The notes under the pieces are model-generated. The model had not been told where the DNA came from. It saw only the letters and a program-made list of their open reading frames with translations, and did no database searches. A program made the position numbers and the translations under genes. This document shows, in pieces, positions 10,575-18,149 of a stretch of 64,000 nt of DNA. Source of the DNA: Streptomyces sp. VRA16 Mangrove soil (GTDB lineage Bacteria; Actinomycetota; Actinomycetes; Streptomycetales; Streptomycetaceae); NCBI RefSeq assembly GCF_017377775.1, contig NZ_JAFVLN010000008.1, positions 1 through 64,000 on the forward strand, in the 5' to 3' direction. Position 1 is the stretch's first letter. Each line of letters opens with the position of its first letter.

Positions 10575-12154
10575 ACACGGCACTGCCCGACGTCCCGGAA
10601 GTACGCGTCGTCGGTCTTCCCCAGCTCACCGCCGGGTTCGACCTGGTGGAGCGGCTCGACCTCGACATGCACCTGAAGGTGCACGGCCCGCTGGAGGCGA
10701 TGGGCGGCGAGCAGCTCGCCCAGCTGTCCCAGGCGGTGTCGCTGCGCGGCCGGGGCGGCGCCGGCTTCCCGTTCACCAAGAAGCTGCGCGCGGTCGCCGA
10801 GTCCGCGATCCGGCGCGGTGTGCGTCCCGTGGTCGTCGTCAACGGCAGCGAGGACGAGCCCGCCTGCCGCAAGGACACGGTGCTGCTCAACCGGGCCCCG
10901 CACCTGATCCTCGACGGCGCCCTCCTGGTCGCCGAGGCGCTCGGCGCGCGCACCCTCGTCGTGGGCGTGACCCGCGACTCCACGGAGGCCTCGATGCAGG
11001 CGGCCCTCGCCGAACGGGGCCTGACCAATCGCCGTAACGCGCCGCTCCGCGCGCGCGTGCAGCGCAATCCGGTACGGATGGTCACCGGGGAGTCCTCGGC
11101 GCTGATCCGCTCGGCGGACGGCGGGCCGCCGATGCCGCCGGGCCGCAAGGTGCGCGCCTCCGACTCGGGGGTGGGCGGCGCGCCCACCCTCCTGTCGAAC
11201 GCGGAGACCTTCGCGCAGCTCGCCGTCGCCGCCCGCACGGGCCCCGAGCGCTACTGCCGCACCGGCCTGCACGACGAGCCCGGCACGGTGCTCCTGACGC
11301 TGTCCGGCGCGGTGGCCCGCCCGATGGTCCTGGAGGTCCCCTCCGGTGTCCCGCTGCGGTACGTCCTTCAGCTCGCCGGTGCCCCGCCCCTCCCCCAGGG
11401 CGTGCTCACGGGCGGCTACCACGGCAAGTGGCTGGACGGGGTGGGCGCGCAGGACGCGATCGTCTCCCGCGCCTCCCTGGAGGCCTGTGGCGGCGCTCTG
11501 GGCGCGGGCGCGATCCTGCCGATCGGCCCGGACACCTGCCCGCTGGGCGAGGCGCTGAAGGTCGCCCAGTGGCTGGCCGCGGAGAGCGCGGGCCAGTGCG
11601 GTCCCTGCTACCTGGGGCTGCCGGCGGCGGCGCGCGGCCTGGAGGACGTCCTGAACGGCGGCGGGCCGACCGCCCTGGAGGCGCTGCGCGAGGTCACGCG
11701 CGCGGTGAAGCGCCGGGGCGCCTGCAAGCACCCCGACGGTTCGGCGGCGTTCATCGAGTCGACGATCGCGGCGTTCACCGACGACCTGGCCGCGCACGTC
11801 CTGGGGGCGGGCTGCGGCCGCCCGGTGCGCGGGGTGCTGCCGCTGCACACGGAGGCACCGGCGAACTCGGCGCCCAGCGGCAAGCGTCTCGCCGTCGACT
11901 GGACGCTGTGCCAGGGCCACGGCCTGTGCGCGGACATCGTGCCGGAGCTGATCCAGCTGGGCCCGGACGGTTTCCCCGCGGTCGCGGAGGCGGCGGTGCC
12001 GCGCTACTCGGAGGCGAACGCGGTGCGGGCCGTGCGCCGCTGTCCTGCGCTCGCCCTGCGCATCGAGGAGGACCCGGCGGCGCTCCAGCAGCGCCCCGCG
12101 CTGCCGCTCGCACTGCCCCCGGGCCGCAGCGGCCGGGCACGCGCCCGCAAGTAG
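10571..12154 (+). CDS. NuoF-like iron-sulfur flavoprotein with C-terminal ferredoxin domain
   Basis: The 527-residue protein resembles the 51-kDa (NuoF) subunit of complex I. It has an FMN/NADH-type Rossmann region (SLRGRGGAGFPFTKK, VVNGSEDEPAC), an SLBB domain, and a 4Fe-4S region (SAGQCGPCYLGLPA, then a later Cys in RRGACKHPDG). A short ferredoxin domain (CQGHGLC, then RRCPALAL) of the 3Fe-4S type is fused at the C-terminus, which true NuoF lacks. No other complex I subunit is nearby, so this is a stand-alone oxidoreductase, probably passing electrons between a soluble donor and the membrane protein encoded just upstream. Confidence 0.85.
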   Translation: MNTALPDVPEVRVVGLPQLTAGFDLVERLDLDMHLKVHGPLEAMGGEQLAQLSQAVSLRGRGGAGFPFTKKLRAVAESAIRRGVRPVVVVNGSEDEPACRKDTVLLNRAPHLILDGALLVAEALGARTLVVGVTRDSTEASMQAALAERGLTNRRNAPLRARVQRNPVRMVTGESSALIRSADGGPPMPPGRKVRASDSGVGGAPTLLSNAETFAQLAVAARTGPERYCRTGLHDEPGTVLLTLSGAVARPMVLEVPSGVPLRYVLQLAGAPPLPQGVLTGGYHGKWLDGVGAQDAIVSRASLEACGGALGAGAILPIGPDTCPLGEALKVAQWLAAESAGQCGPCYLGLPAAARGLEDVLNGGGPTALEALREVTRAVKRRGACKHPDGSAAFIESTIAAFTDDLAAHVLGAGCGRPVRGVLPLHTEAPANSAPSGKRLAVDWTLCQGHGLCADIVPELIQLGPDGFPAVAEAAVPRYSEANAVRAVRRCPALALRIEEDPAALQQRPALPLALPPGRSGRARARK

Positions 12155-12176
12155 GAGACCCGTAGCCGGGAACACG

Positions 12177-12209
12177 AAAGCGGGCCATCCGAATCGGATG
12201 GCCCGCTTT
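12177..12209. terminator. Bidirectional hairpin terminator
   Basis: An almost perfect inverted repeat, aaagcgggccatccga / tcggatggcccgcttt, lies between the stop of the NuoF-like gene (+) and the 3' end of tRNA-Ala (-). It can terminate both, with short A/T ends on either side. Confidence 0.85.
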
Positions 12210-12218
12210 CAATTCCTG

Positions 12219-12291
12219 TGGAGCTAAGGAGAATTGAACTCCTGACCTCCTGCATGCCATGCAGGCGCTCTACCAACTGAGCTATAGCCCC
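12219..12291 (-). tRNA. tRNA-Ala (GGC anticodon), copy 1
   Basis: The minus strand folds into a standard 73-nt cloverleaf: acceptor GGGGCTA/TAGCTCC with one G-U pair, D-loop AGCTCAGTTGGTAGAGC, anticodon stem CCTGC/GCAGG with loop ATGGCAT (anticodon GGC, reading GCC/GCU) and T-loop GTTCAATTC. CCA is not encoded. An identical copy lies 4.4 kb away at 16652-16724. Confidence 0.95.
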
Positions 12292-12447
12292 TTGCGGTGT
12301 GCTGCCCGGTTCCTTCAGGTTTTCCCTGTCGGTTTCCCCGGCGGCGACGCCAACATTACACGGTCACAGGGGTGCACCACCAAATCGTTTCCGATCTGCC
12401 CCACCTTGTTGGGAAAAGATCCTTATGGGGCCACTACGGTGCCTCCC

Positions 12448-13638
12448 GTGACCGCGCTCGTCCTGCCCCGTACCCACCGCCGCGTCTCCGTATCCCTGGG
12501 AGTCTGTCTGCTCTCCTTCGTGAGCTTCTGGATCGCCCAGCGCGCGGCTCACGTCTCGATGATCGATCTGCTCGTCTACAGAGCGGAGGGCGCGACCGTG
12601 CGGGCCGGGGGCGACCTGTACGCGCTCAGAGCGACGCACGCCGGGCTGCCGACCACGTACCCGCCGTTCGCCGCGCTGCTGTTCACCCCGCTGACGTTGC
12701 TCGACGTGGCGACCGTGCGCGCCGCGGCGACCCTGCTGAATCTCGCGCTGCTCGTCGCGTTCGTGCATCTCTCCTTGCTGCTCGTGCGCCGCCACGCGCG
12801 CGTGGAGCACTCCTTGTGGGTGGCCGCAGGCGCCGTGTGGTGCGAGCCGGTGTGGACGACGCTCCGCTACGGCCAGGTCAATCTGCTGCTCGCCGTGCTG
12901 GTCCTGTGGGACCTGACGCGGCGGCCCGGGCACCGCTGGGCGGGCGTGGGCATCGGGGTCGCCGCCGCGATCAAGCTGACGCCCGCGCTGTTCGTGGTGT
13001 TCCTGTTGGGCACGGGCCTCGCTCTGGCGGTCACCGGGGGCGGCTGGCGGCCGTGGCTGCGTGCGGCGGCCACGGCGGTGGGCAGTTGCGCCGGTGTCAC
13101 CGCGCTGACGGCCGTGGTCCTGCCGCACGACTCGCGGCTGTTCTGGACCCGGATGGTCTTCGAGGCGAGCCGGGTCGGGCACGCGGAGGAGACCGCGAAC
13201 CAGTCGCTGCGCGGTGTCCTGGCCCGCCTACTGCACACCGACGACCCGGGGCCGTGGTGGGTGGCCGCCGCCGTCGTGGCGGGTGCGACAGGCCTCGCGG
13301 TGGCCGTGGCCGCGGCGCTGCGGGGGCGGCGGGCGCTCGCCGTGGTGGCCTGCGCGACGACGGCTCTCCTGATCAGCCCGGTCTCGTGGTCGCACCACTG
13401 GGTGTGGTGCGTGCCGCTCGTCCTCCTGGTGTGGGAGACGGGCCGGCACCGCGTCGCCGCCCTCATGGCGCTGCTGTTCTGCTCGTACGCGCTGTGGTGG
13501 GTGCCGCACGGCACGGGCCGGCCCGAACTGCACCAGAACGGTGTCGAGTTGGCGCTGTCGGCGCTCTACGCAGTCGTGGGCTGCGCCTTCCTCGCGCGGT
13601 CCGGGGTCAGGCTGTGGCGAACGAGTAGAACCGCTTGA
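12448..13638 (+). CDS. GT87-family (PimE-like) polyprenol-dependent glycosyltransferase
   Basis: The roughly 396-residue integral membrane protein resembles the GT-C-fold mannosyltransferases (DUF2029/GT87) that use polyprenyl-phosphate-mannose on the outer face of the membrane. It has about ten hydrophobic segments, an early conserved acidic region (HVSMIDLLVYRAEG), the TYPPFAALLFTP motif, GQVNLLLAVLVL and AAIKLTPALF typical of the family, and NQSLRGVLARL in the C-terminal half. I chose GTG 12448, the first start after the tRNA that precedes the first TM helix; a TACGGT seven bases upstream could be a -10 for a leaderless transcript. The acceptor is unknown. The 3' end overlaps the convergent gene by 32 bases. 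Confidence 0.85.
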   Translation: MTALVLPRTHRRVSVSLGVCLLSFVSFWIAQRAAHVSMIDLLVYRAEGATVRAGGDLYALRATHAGLPTTYPPFAALLFTPLTLLDVATVRAAATLLNLALLVAFVHLSLLLVRRHARVEHSLWVAAGAVWCEPVWTTLRYGQVNLLLAVLVLWDLTRRPGHRWAGVGIGVAAAIKLTPALFVVFLLGTGLALAVTGGGWRPWLRAAATAVGSCAGVTALTAVVLPHDSRLFWTRMVFEASRVGHAEETANQSLRGVLARLLHTDDPGPWWVAAAVVAGATGLAVAVAAALRGRRALAVVACATTALLISPVSWSHHWVWCVPLVLLVWETGRHRVAALMALLFCSYALWWVPHGTGRPELHQNGVELALSALYAVVGCAFLARSGVRLWRTSRTA

Positions 13639-13840
13639 GCGTGCAGTGCTCGTCCAGGAGGCGGCCGTAGATCGGCTCGCCCTCCAGCTCGCGGTACGTC
13701 TCGATCGGGTCGCCCTTTATGATCAGCGCCCGCGCGCACTCCTCGCACCAGTACTGGTACTCGGGGTTCACCGGCTCCATGTCGCGCACGATGGGCGTAC
13801 CGCTGTCGCACCAGTCGCACTTCCTCCTGTGTGACCCCAT
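13607..13840 (-). CDS. Small CxxC/CxxC zinc-binding protein
   Basis: This 77-residue protein begins MGSHRRKCDWCDSGTP and contains CDWC and CEEC pairs separated by about 25 residues, a likely structural zinc site. The rest is acidic and helical (GDPIETYRELEGEPIYGRLL). No named family is recognised, but the size and motif suggest a conserved actinobacterial hypothetical. It lies ten bases downstream of the next gene and probably shares its transcript. Its last 32 bases overlap the end of the convergent glycosyltransferase gene. Confidence 0.75.
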   Translation of the reverse strand: MGSHRRKCDWCDSGTPIVRDMEPVNPEYQYWCEECARALIIKGDPIETYRELEGEPIYGRLLDEHCTLKRFYSFATA

Positions 13841-13850
13841 GTCGATCCGT

Positions 13851-14051
13851 TCAGCTCCAGCTGTGGCCGCAGGCCGTGCACACGTACGAGATCCCGCCGT
13901 TGTCGCCCAGCATCTGGGCGACGTGGGAGGAGCCGCAGGACGGACAGTTGAGAAGAAGCGGGGCATCGCCCTGGGACGGGGTCGGGGGCTCGGCGGATAT
14001 CGCCGTCACGACAAGGAGGCGGTCGGCCTCCTCGGTGATGCTCGCGGGCAT
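13851..14051 (-). CDS. Small zinc-ribbon protein
   Basis: The 66-residue product has a C-terminal zinc ribbon, CPSCGSSHVAQML followed by YVCTACGHSWS, resembling the TFIIS/RNA-polymerase subunit M9-type ribbon. The N-terminal half (MPASITEEADRLLVVTAISA) has no recognisable domain. ATG 14051 is preceded by a strong GGGAGGGAG ribosome site. It forms a two-gene unit with the CxxC protein at 13607-13840. Function unknown; nucleic-acid or protein contact is likely from the fold. Confidence 0.78.
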   Translation of the reverse strand: MPASITEEADRLLVVTAISAEPPTPSQGDAPLLLNCPSCGSSHVAQMLGDNGGISYVCTACGHSWS

Positions 14052-14140
14052 CGTGCGCTCCCTCCCGTCGGGCCGTCTTTCGTCGATCGGACGCAGCCCC
14101 CTTCCGGCCGTCCGATTCTGCCACGGCCGGAGCAATACGG

Positions 14141-15610
14141 TCAGCGACGCATGCGTACCAGTCCGGATACGGCACCCAGAGCCGCCACCCCGGCCAGCGC
14201 ATAAGCGCATGCCAGGAGCGCGTCCGAAGATATATACGCCCCGGAAGCCCCCAACGCCTCAGACCGGTTGAGGAAAAGCGTTCCGAAGGTGGCGACGCCG
14301 GTCAACTGGCCGAGCTGGGTCACGGTGGTCAGCAGTCCGCTGGCGTCGGCCGCGTCCTCGGGCCGCACCGTCGCGAGCGCCCCGGTGAGCGTCGGGCTGA
14401 AGGCGAGCGCGAGGCCCGCGCCCATCGCGACGAAGGCTGGATACAGCAGGGCTCCGCCGTGGCCGCCGCCGTGCAGGGCGAGCCCGGTACCGAGCGATCC
14501 GGCCGCCGCGAGGGCGAACCCGCCCGGGATCATGGCCCGTTGCCATCGCTGTGGCCAGCGCCGCCAGGTCAGCCCCACGACGCCGAACGCGGCCGCGGTG
14601 GGCACGACGCTGAGCCCGGCGCGCAGCGCGCTGTAGCCGAGGCCGCTCTGCAGATGCAGGGTGAGCGCGAAGAGGAAGCCGGCGTTCACGGCCATCGCGG
14701 CGAGCACCCGCAAGGCGGCCGTGCCGATGCCGGGCAGCCGCAGCACCCGCGGCGCGATCAGCGGCGCCCCGCCGCGCCGGGCGAGAGCGGACTCGTACCC
14801 GCAGAACAGGGCGAACAGCACGACGGACGCGGCCAGGCAGAGCCAGGACCACAGCGGCCAGGCCTCCTCCTGGCCGAGGACGAGCGGCACGGTCAGCAGC
14901 GACACCGAGGCGCCGAGCAGGACGAGCCCGACCAGGTCGAGGCCGCGCCCCGGGCCGCCGCGGCCGGCGTCGCGGGGCAGCGCGCCGCGGCCGACGACGA
15001 GCAGGGCCGCGCCGACGGGCACGTTCACCAGGAACGCCGAGCGCCAGCCGGTGCCGAACAGGTCGGCGCTGACCAGCACCCCGCCGAGCACCTGCCCGGC
15101 GGCGGCGCCCACGGCGAGGACGGCGGCGTAGACGCCGAGCGCCCGGGTGCGGGCCTGCCCGGTGAAGTTCCGCTGGATGAGGCTGAGCACCTGCGGCACG
15201 AGCAGCGCCGCACCGGCGCCCTGCACCATGCGGAACGCGATCAGCTGGCCGTCGCTGCGCGCGAGACCGCAGGCGAGCGAGGCCGCGGTGAAGACGGTGA
15301 GCCCGGCGAGGACGGCCCGCCGGTGGCCGAGCAGGTCGCCGAGGCGTGCGCCGGTGATCAGCAGCACGGCGTACGTGATCGTGTATCCGGCGACGACGAG
15401 TTGCAGCGCGGCGCCGGACGCGTCGAGTTCGGTGCGGATCGTGGGCGCGGCGACGTTCACGATGAACACGTCGAGAACCGCCATGAACTGGGCGGTCAGC
15501 ACCACCGCGAGCAGCCGCCCGCGACCGGCCGCGGAGGCATTGTCAGTGCCAGGGGCTTTACTGGATCCGGGAGTTGGGGCCTTCGGACTTTCCGGGACGG
15601 TTGTCGTCAT
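14141..15610 (-). CDS. MFS transporter, DHA2 (14-TM drug:H+ antiporter) family
   Basis: The 489-residue protein is a drug exporter of the EmrB/QacA type. It has the family motifs VLDVFIVNVAAPTI in TM1, GARLGDLLGHRRAV (motif A) between TM2 and TM3, FRMVQGAGAALLVPQVLSLI, and the motif C region GAAAGQVLGGVL, with about 14 TM segments. The start at 15610 (MTTTVPESPK) is preceded by a moderate AAGG. The gene is divergent from an XRE/MmyB regulator, which most likely controls it, with a 105-bp shared promoter region. The substrate cannot be read from sequence. Confidence 0.92.
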   Translation of the reverse strand: MTTTVPESPKAPTPGSSKAPGTDNASAAGRGRLLAVVLTAQFMAVLDVFIVNVAAPTIRTELDASGAALQLVVAGYTITYAVLLITGARLGDLLGHRRAVLAGLTVFTAASLACGLARSDGQLIAFRMVQGAGAALLVPQVLSLIQRNFTGQARTRALGVYAAVLAVGAAAGQVLGGVLVSADLFGTGWRSAFLVNVPVGAALLVVGRGALPRDAGRGGPGRGLDLVGLVLLGASVSLLTVPLVLGQEEAWPLWSWLCLAASVVLFALFCGYESALARRGGAPLIAPRVLRLPGIGTAALRVLAAMAVNAGFLFALTLHLQSGLGYSALRAGLSVVPTAAAFGVVGLTWRRWPQRWQRAMIPGGFALAAAGSLGTGLALHGGGHGGALLYPAFVAMGAGLALAFSPTLTGALATVRPEDAADASGLLTTVTQLGQLTGVATFGTLFLNRSEALGASGAYISSDALLACAYALAGVAALGAVSGLVRMRR

Positions 15611-15658
15611 GCCTTCGAGACTGGGCGCGATCGGATACGGGTGCCGAGAGCCTGCTGA

Positions 15659-15675
15659 TGCTGGTACCGGCAGCA
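15659..15675. promoter_or_regulatory. Candidate operator in the MFS/XRE divergent promoter
   Basis: An inverted repeat TGCTG-N7-CAGCA lies midway between the two divergent starts, with the related tract ccggtacgcgcc just after it. Its place and symmetry suit a dimeric regulator such as the adjacent XRE protein, but binding is not shown. Confidence 0.3.
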
Positions 15676-15715
15676 CCCGGTACGCGCCTTCCGGGGCGCG
15701 ACACCGGCGCACACG

Positions 15716-16609
15716 ATGGGGGATGTGACGACGATGACCACGACGGGACGGGCCACGGGCAGGCCGGCGGAGCGCCGCAGGCCCGAGCTGGCCGCCTTTC
15801 TGCGCAGCCGCCGCGCCAGAGTCACCCCGCAGGACGTCGGCATGCCCGCGGGCACGCGCAGGCGCACCCCCGGCCTGCGCCGCGAGGAGGTCGCACAGCT
15901 CTCCGGCGTGGGCGTCACCTGGTACACGTGGCTGGAGCAGGGCCGCCCGATCAACGCCTCGCCGCAGGTCCTGGACGCCGTGGCGCGCACGCTGCGCCTG
16001 GAGCGCCCGGAGCGGGAGCACCTGTACCACCTGGCGGAGGTGGCGTACGAGCCGACGCGGGAGGCCGCCACGCAGGACGTCGGGCCGGAGGTCCAGACGA
16101 TCCTCGACGCGATGGACCCGCTGCCGGCGGTGGTCTACAACGCGCGCTACGACCTGCTGGCCAGCAATGCCGCGTACCGGGATCTGTTCACCGTCCAGGA
16201 GGGGTCCCCGGGCCATGCGTCCAATGCGCTGTGGACGCTGTTCGTGGGTCCCGAGCGGGACTGTCCGCTGGTGTTCCGGGAGGCCGAGCTGCCGGTGATG
16301 GTGGCGACGCTGCGCTCGGGGTACGGACGGCATGTGGGCGAGCCGGCCTGGGAGGACTTCATACGCGAGCTGGCGGCGGCCAGCGGTTACTTCACCGAGT
16401 TGTGGGAGAGCGGTGACGTCGTGCCACCGGGGCGGCGCGTGAAGACGTTCCGGCACCGGGCCGTGGACGGGGAGCTGCGGATGGCGACGACGTCCCTGTC
16501 GATCAACGGGATGCCGGAGTGCCGGATCGTCGCCTACTCCCCCGCGGACGAGGAGACCCGGGCGAAGACGGCATTGCTGCGTGCGGGAAACGAAAAATCC
16601 CGCCCCTGA
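15716..16609 (+). CDS. XRE-family regulator with MmyB-like ligand-binding domain
   Basis: The 297-residue protein carries an N-terminal helix-turn-helix (about residues 25-90: LAAFLRSRRARVTPQDVG, TPGLRREEVAQLSGVGVTWY, TWLEQGRPINAS) and a C-terminal MmyB-type PAS-like domain (VVYNARYDLLASNAAYRDLF, VKTFRHRAVDGELRMATTSL). This family is abundant in Streptomyces and usually regulates an adjacent dehydrogenase or transporter after binding a small hydrophobic ligand. Here the divergent DHA2 exporter is the probable target. The terminator hairpin overlaps its stop codon. Confidence 0.9.
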   Translation: MGDVTTMTTTGRATGRPAERRRPELAAFLRSRRARVTPQDVGMPAGTRRRTPGLRREEVAQLSGVGVTWYTWLEQGRPINASPQVLDAVARTLRLERPEREHLYHLAEVAYEPTREAATQDVGPEVQTILDAMDPLPAVVYNARYDLLASNAAYRDLFTVQEGSPGHASNALWTLFVGPERDCPLVFREAELPVMVATLRSGYGRHVGEPAWEDFIRELAAASGYFTELWESGDVVPPGRRVKTFRHRAVDGELRMATTSLSINGMPECRIVAYSPADEETRAKTALLRAGNEKSRP

Positions 16610-16620
16610 CGGGACGGGAT
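16597..16620 (+). terminator. Hairpin at the end of the XRE regulator gene
   Basis: The inverted repeat atcccgccc / gggacgggat (one unpaired base) spans the TGA stop of the regulator and is followed by cttcattt. It probably terminates this gene and may also act on the tRNA-Ala transcript from the other side. Confidence 0.6.
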
Positions 16621-16651
16621 CTTCATTTCCTGATCTCTCAGGAACTTGCTG

Positions 16652-16724
16652 TGGAGCTAAGGAGAATTGAACTCCTGACCTCCTGCATGCCATGCAGGCG
16701 CTCTACCAACTGAGCTATAGCCCC
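16652..16724 (-). tRNA. tRNA-Ala (GGC anticodon), copy 2
   Basis: This is base-for-base identical to the tRNA at 12219-12291, including the GGC anticodon and the lack of encoded CCA. The identity extends a few bases into each flank, giving an 80-bp perfect direct repeat (12216-12295 and 16649-16728). It lies downstream of the rsfS/phosphatase operon on the same strand. Confidence 0.95.
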
Positions 16725-16866
16725 TTGCCTTCATTCGTTCCCCCGGGTTTTTCCCCGGCGGCCCGAACAAGAAGAACTTTAGCCTGCCTCCCGCCAGAAA
16801 GTGAAATCCGGTCCCCGTGCCCCCGGGGACCGGCCCCACACCGACGTTCCCGCAGGTCAGTCGGCG

Positions 16867-17514
16867 CTAGTCATCGTCGCCGAGGACCGGCTCCGGCAGC
16901 GTGCCCGCGTTGTGCTCGAGCAGGCGCCAGCCGCGCGCGCCCTCGCCGAGCACGGACCAGCAGCAGTTCGACAGACCGCCGAGCCCCTCCCAGTGGTGGG
17001 ACTCGAGACCCAGGAGGCGACCGATGGTGGTGCGGATGGTGCCGCCGTGGCTGACCACGACGAGCAGGCCGCCGTCCGGCAGCTTGTCGGCGTGCCGCAG
17101 CACGACGGGCGCGGCCCGGTCGGCGACCTCGGTCTCCAGCTCGCCGCCGCCGCGCCGCACGGGCTCGCCGCGCTTCCACGCGGCGTACTGCTCGCCGTAC
17201 TGCGCCTTGATCTCCTCGTGCGTGAGTCCCTGCCACTCGCCGGCGTACGTCTCGCGCAGACCCTCGTCGTGTGCGATGTCGAGGCCGGTCAGGGCGGCCA
17301 GCTCACCGGCGGTGGCCGCGGCCCGCTTGAGGTCGGAGGCGACGATCGCGTCCGGCTTCAGGGAGGCGAGGAGCCGGGCGGCGCGCCTGGCCTGCGCGAT
17401 GCCCGTCCCGGTCAGGTCGATGTCCGTGGTGCCCTGGAAGCGGCGCTCCAGATTCCAGGAGGTCTGGCCGTGCCGCCACAGGACGACCCGGCGGCCGCGC
17501 GGAGCGGCCGTCAA
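16867..17514 (-). CDS. Histidine phosphatase superfamily (phosphoglycerate-mutase-like) protein
   Basis: The 215-residue protein has the phosphohistidine motif RHGQTSWN at residues 14-21, the DLKRAAATAGEL Arg-containing motif, the catalytic Glu region LRETYAGEWQGLT and the second histidine in VVSHGGTIRTTI, so all active-site residues of branch 1 are present. It may act on a sugar phosphate or phosphoglycerate-like compound. The start is TTG at 17514, overlapping the rsfS TGA by four bases (TTGA), which indicates coupled translation. It is the last gene of the nadD-LCP-rsfS run before tRNA-Ala. Confidence 0.9.
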   Translation of the reverse strand: MTAAPRGRRVVLWRHGQTSWNLERRFQGTTDIDLTGTGIAQARRAARLLASLKPDAIVASDLKRAAATAGELAALTGLDIAHDEGLRETYAGEWQGLTHEEIKAQYGEQYAAWKRGEPVRRGGGELETEVADRAAPVVLRHADKLPDGGLLVVVSHGGTIRTTIGRLLGLESHHWEGLGGLSNCCWSVLGEGARGWRLLEHNAGTLPEPVLGDDD

Positions 17515-17966
17515 AGGACCTCACCGCCGAATTCCCGGATCTCCTCGGCCGCGGCCGCCTCCTCGCTCTGGGCGTGCTCGGCGGCCTTGCCGCGGGTGGC
17601 CTTGGCCTCCTCGGGCAGGTCCAGCTCGGGGCAGTCCTTCCACAGCCGCTCCAGGGCGTAGAAGACGCGCTCCTCGCTGTGCTGGACGTGGACGACGATG
17701 TCGACGTAGTCGAGCAGGATCCAGCGGGCGTCGCGGTCGCCCTCGCGGCGGACCGGCTTGGCGCCGAGCTCCTTGTTCAGGCGCTCCTCGATCTCGTCGA
17801 CGATCGACTTGACCTGGCGGTCGTTGGGCGCGGAGGCCAGCAGGAAGGCGTCCGTGATGGACAGCACGTCGCTGACGTCGTAGGCGATGATGTCGTGCGC
17901 GAGCTTGTCGGCGGCCGCCTGCGCGGCGACGTTGATGAGCTCGATGGAACGGTCAGTGGCGGTCAC
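17511..17966 (-). CDS. rsfS: Ribosome silencing factor RsfS
   Basis: RsfS binds ribosomal protein L14 on the 50S subunit and blocks subunit joining under nutrient stress. The product (151 residues, GTG start) contains the core Oligomerisation/RsfS domain, including ISVVL-like DVLSITDAFLLASAPNDRQV and the WILLDYVDIVVHVQ motif, followed by an acidic/Ala-rich tail of about 35 residues. It is next to nadD in many bacteria, though here an LCP gene lies between them. Confidence 0.95.
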   Translation of the reverse strand: MTATDRSIELINVAAQAAADKLAHDIIAYDVSDVLSITDAFLLASAPNDRQVKSIVDEIEERLNKELGAKPVRREGDRDARWILLDYVDIVVHVQHSEERVFYALERLWKDCPELDLPEEAKATRGKAAEHAQSEEAAAAEEIREFGGEVL

Positions 17967-18105
17967 TACAAGGCTTTCGTTCGGCGGGTCGGATCCGGTG
18001 CGCTCTGGTGTCGGCTCCGGTCGGGTTCCCCCGGACTGTCCCTCACTGGGCCCTCACGGGGTATCTCAAGGGTCTCACGGACCGCCGCCGGGCCTCACGG
18101 CATTA

Positions 18106-18131
18106 CCGGCGCCCCTCGGAAGGGGCGCCGG
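18106..18131 (-). terminator. GC-rich hairpin after the LCP gene
   Basis: A perfect 11-bp stem (ccggcgcccct / aggggcgccgg, loop of four) sits 18 bases after the LCP stop codon. It has no T-run, as is common in Streptomyces, so read-through into rsfS is possible. Confidence 0.6.
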
Positions 18132-18149
18132 CAGGGCGGGTGAGCCGGG

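Noticed and set aside
12216..16728. Integrative element with att sites at tRNA genes
   Set aside because: Both ends are complete tRNA genes rather than a tRNA plus a 3' fragment, and there is no integrase, excisionase or replication gene inside.
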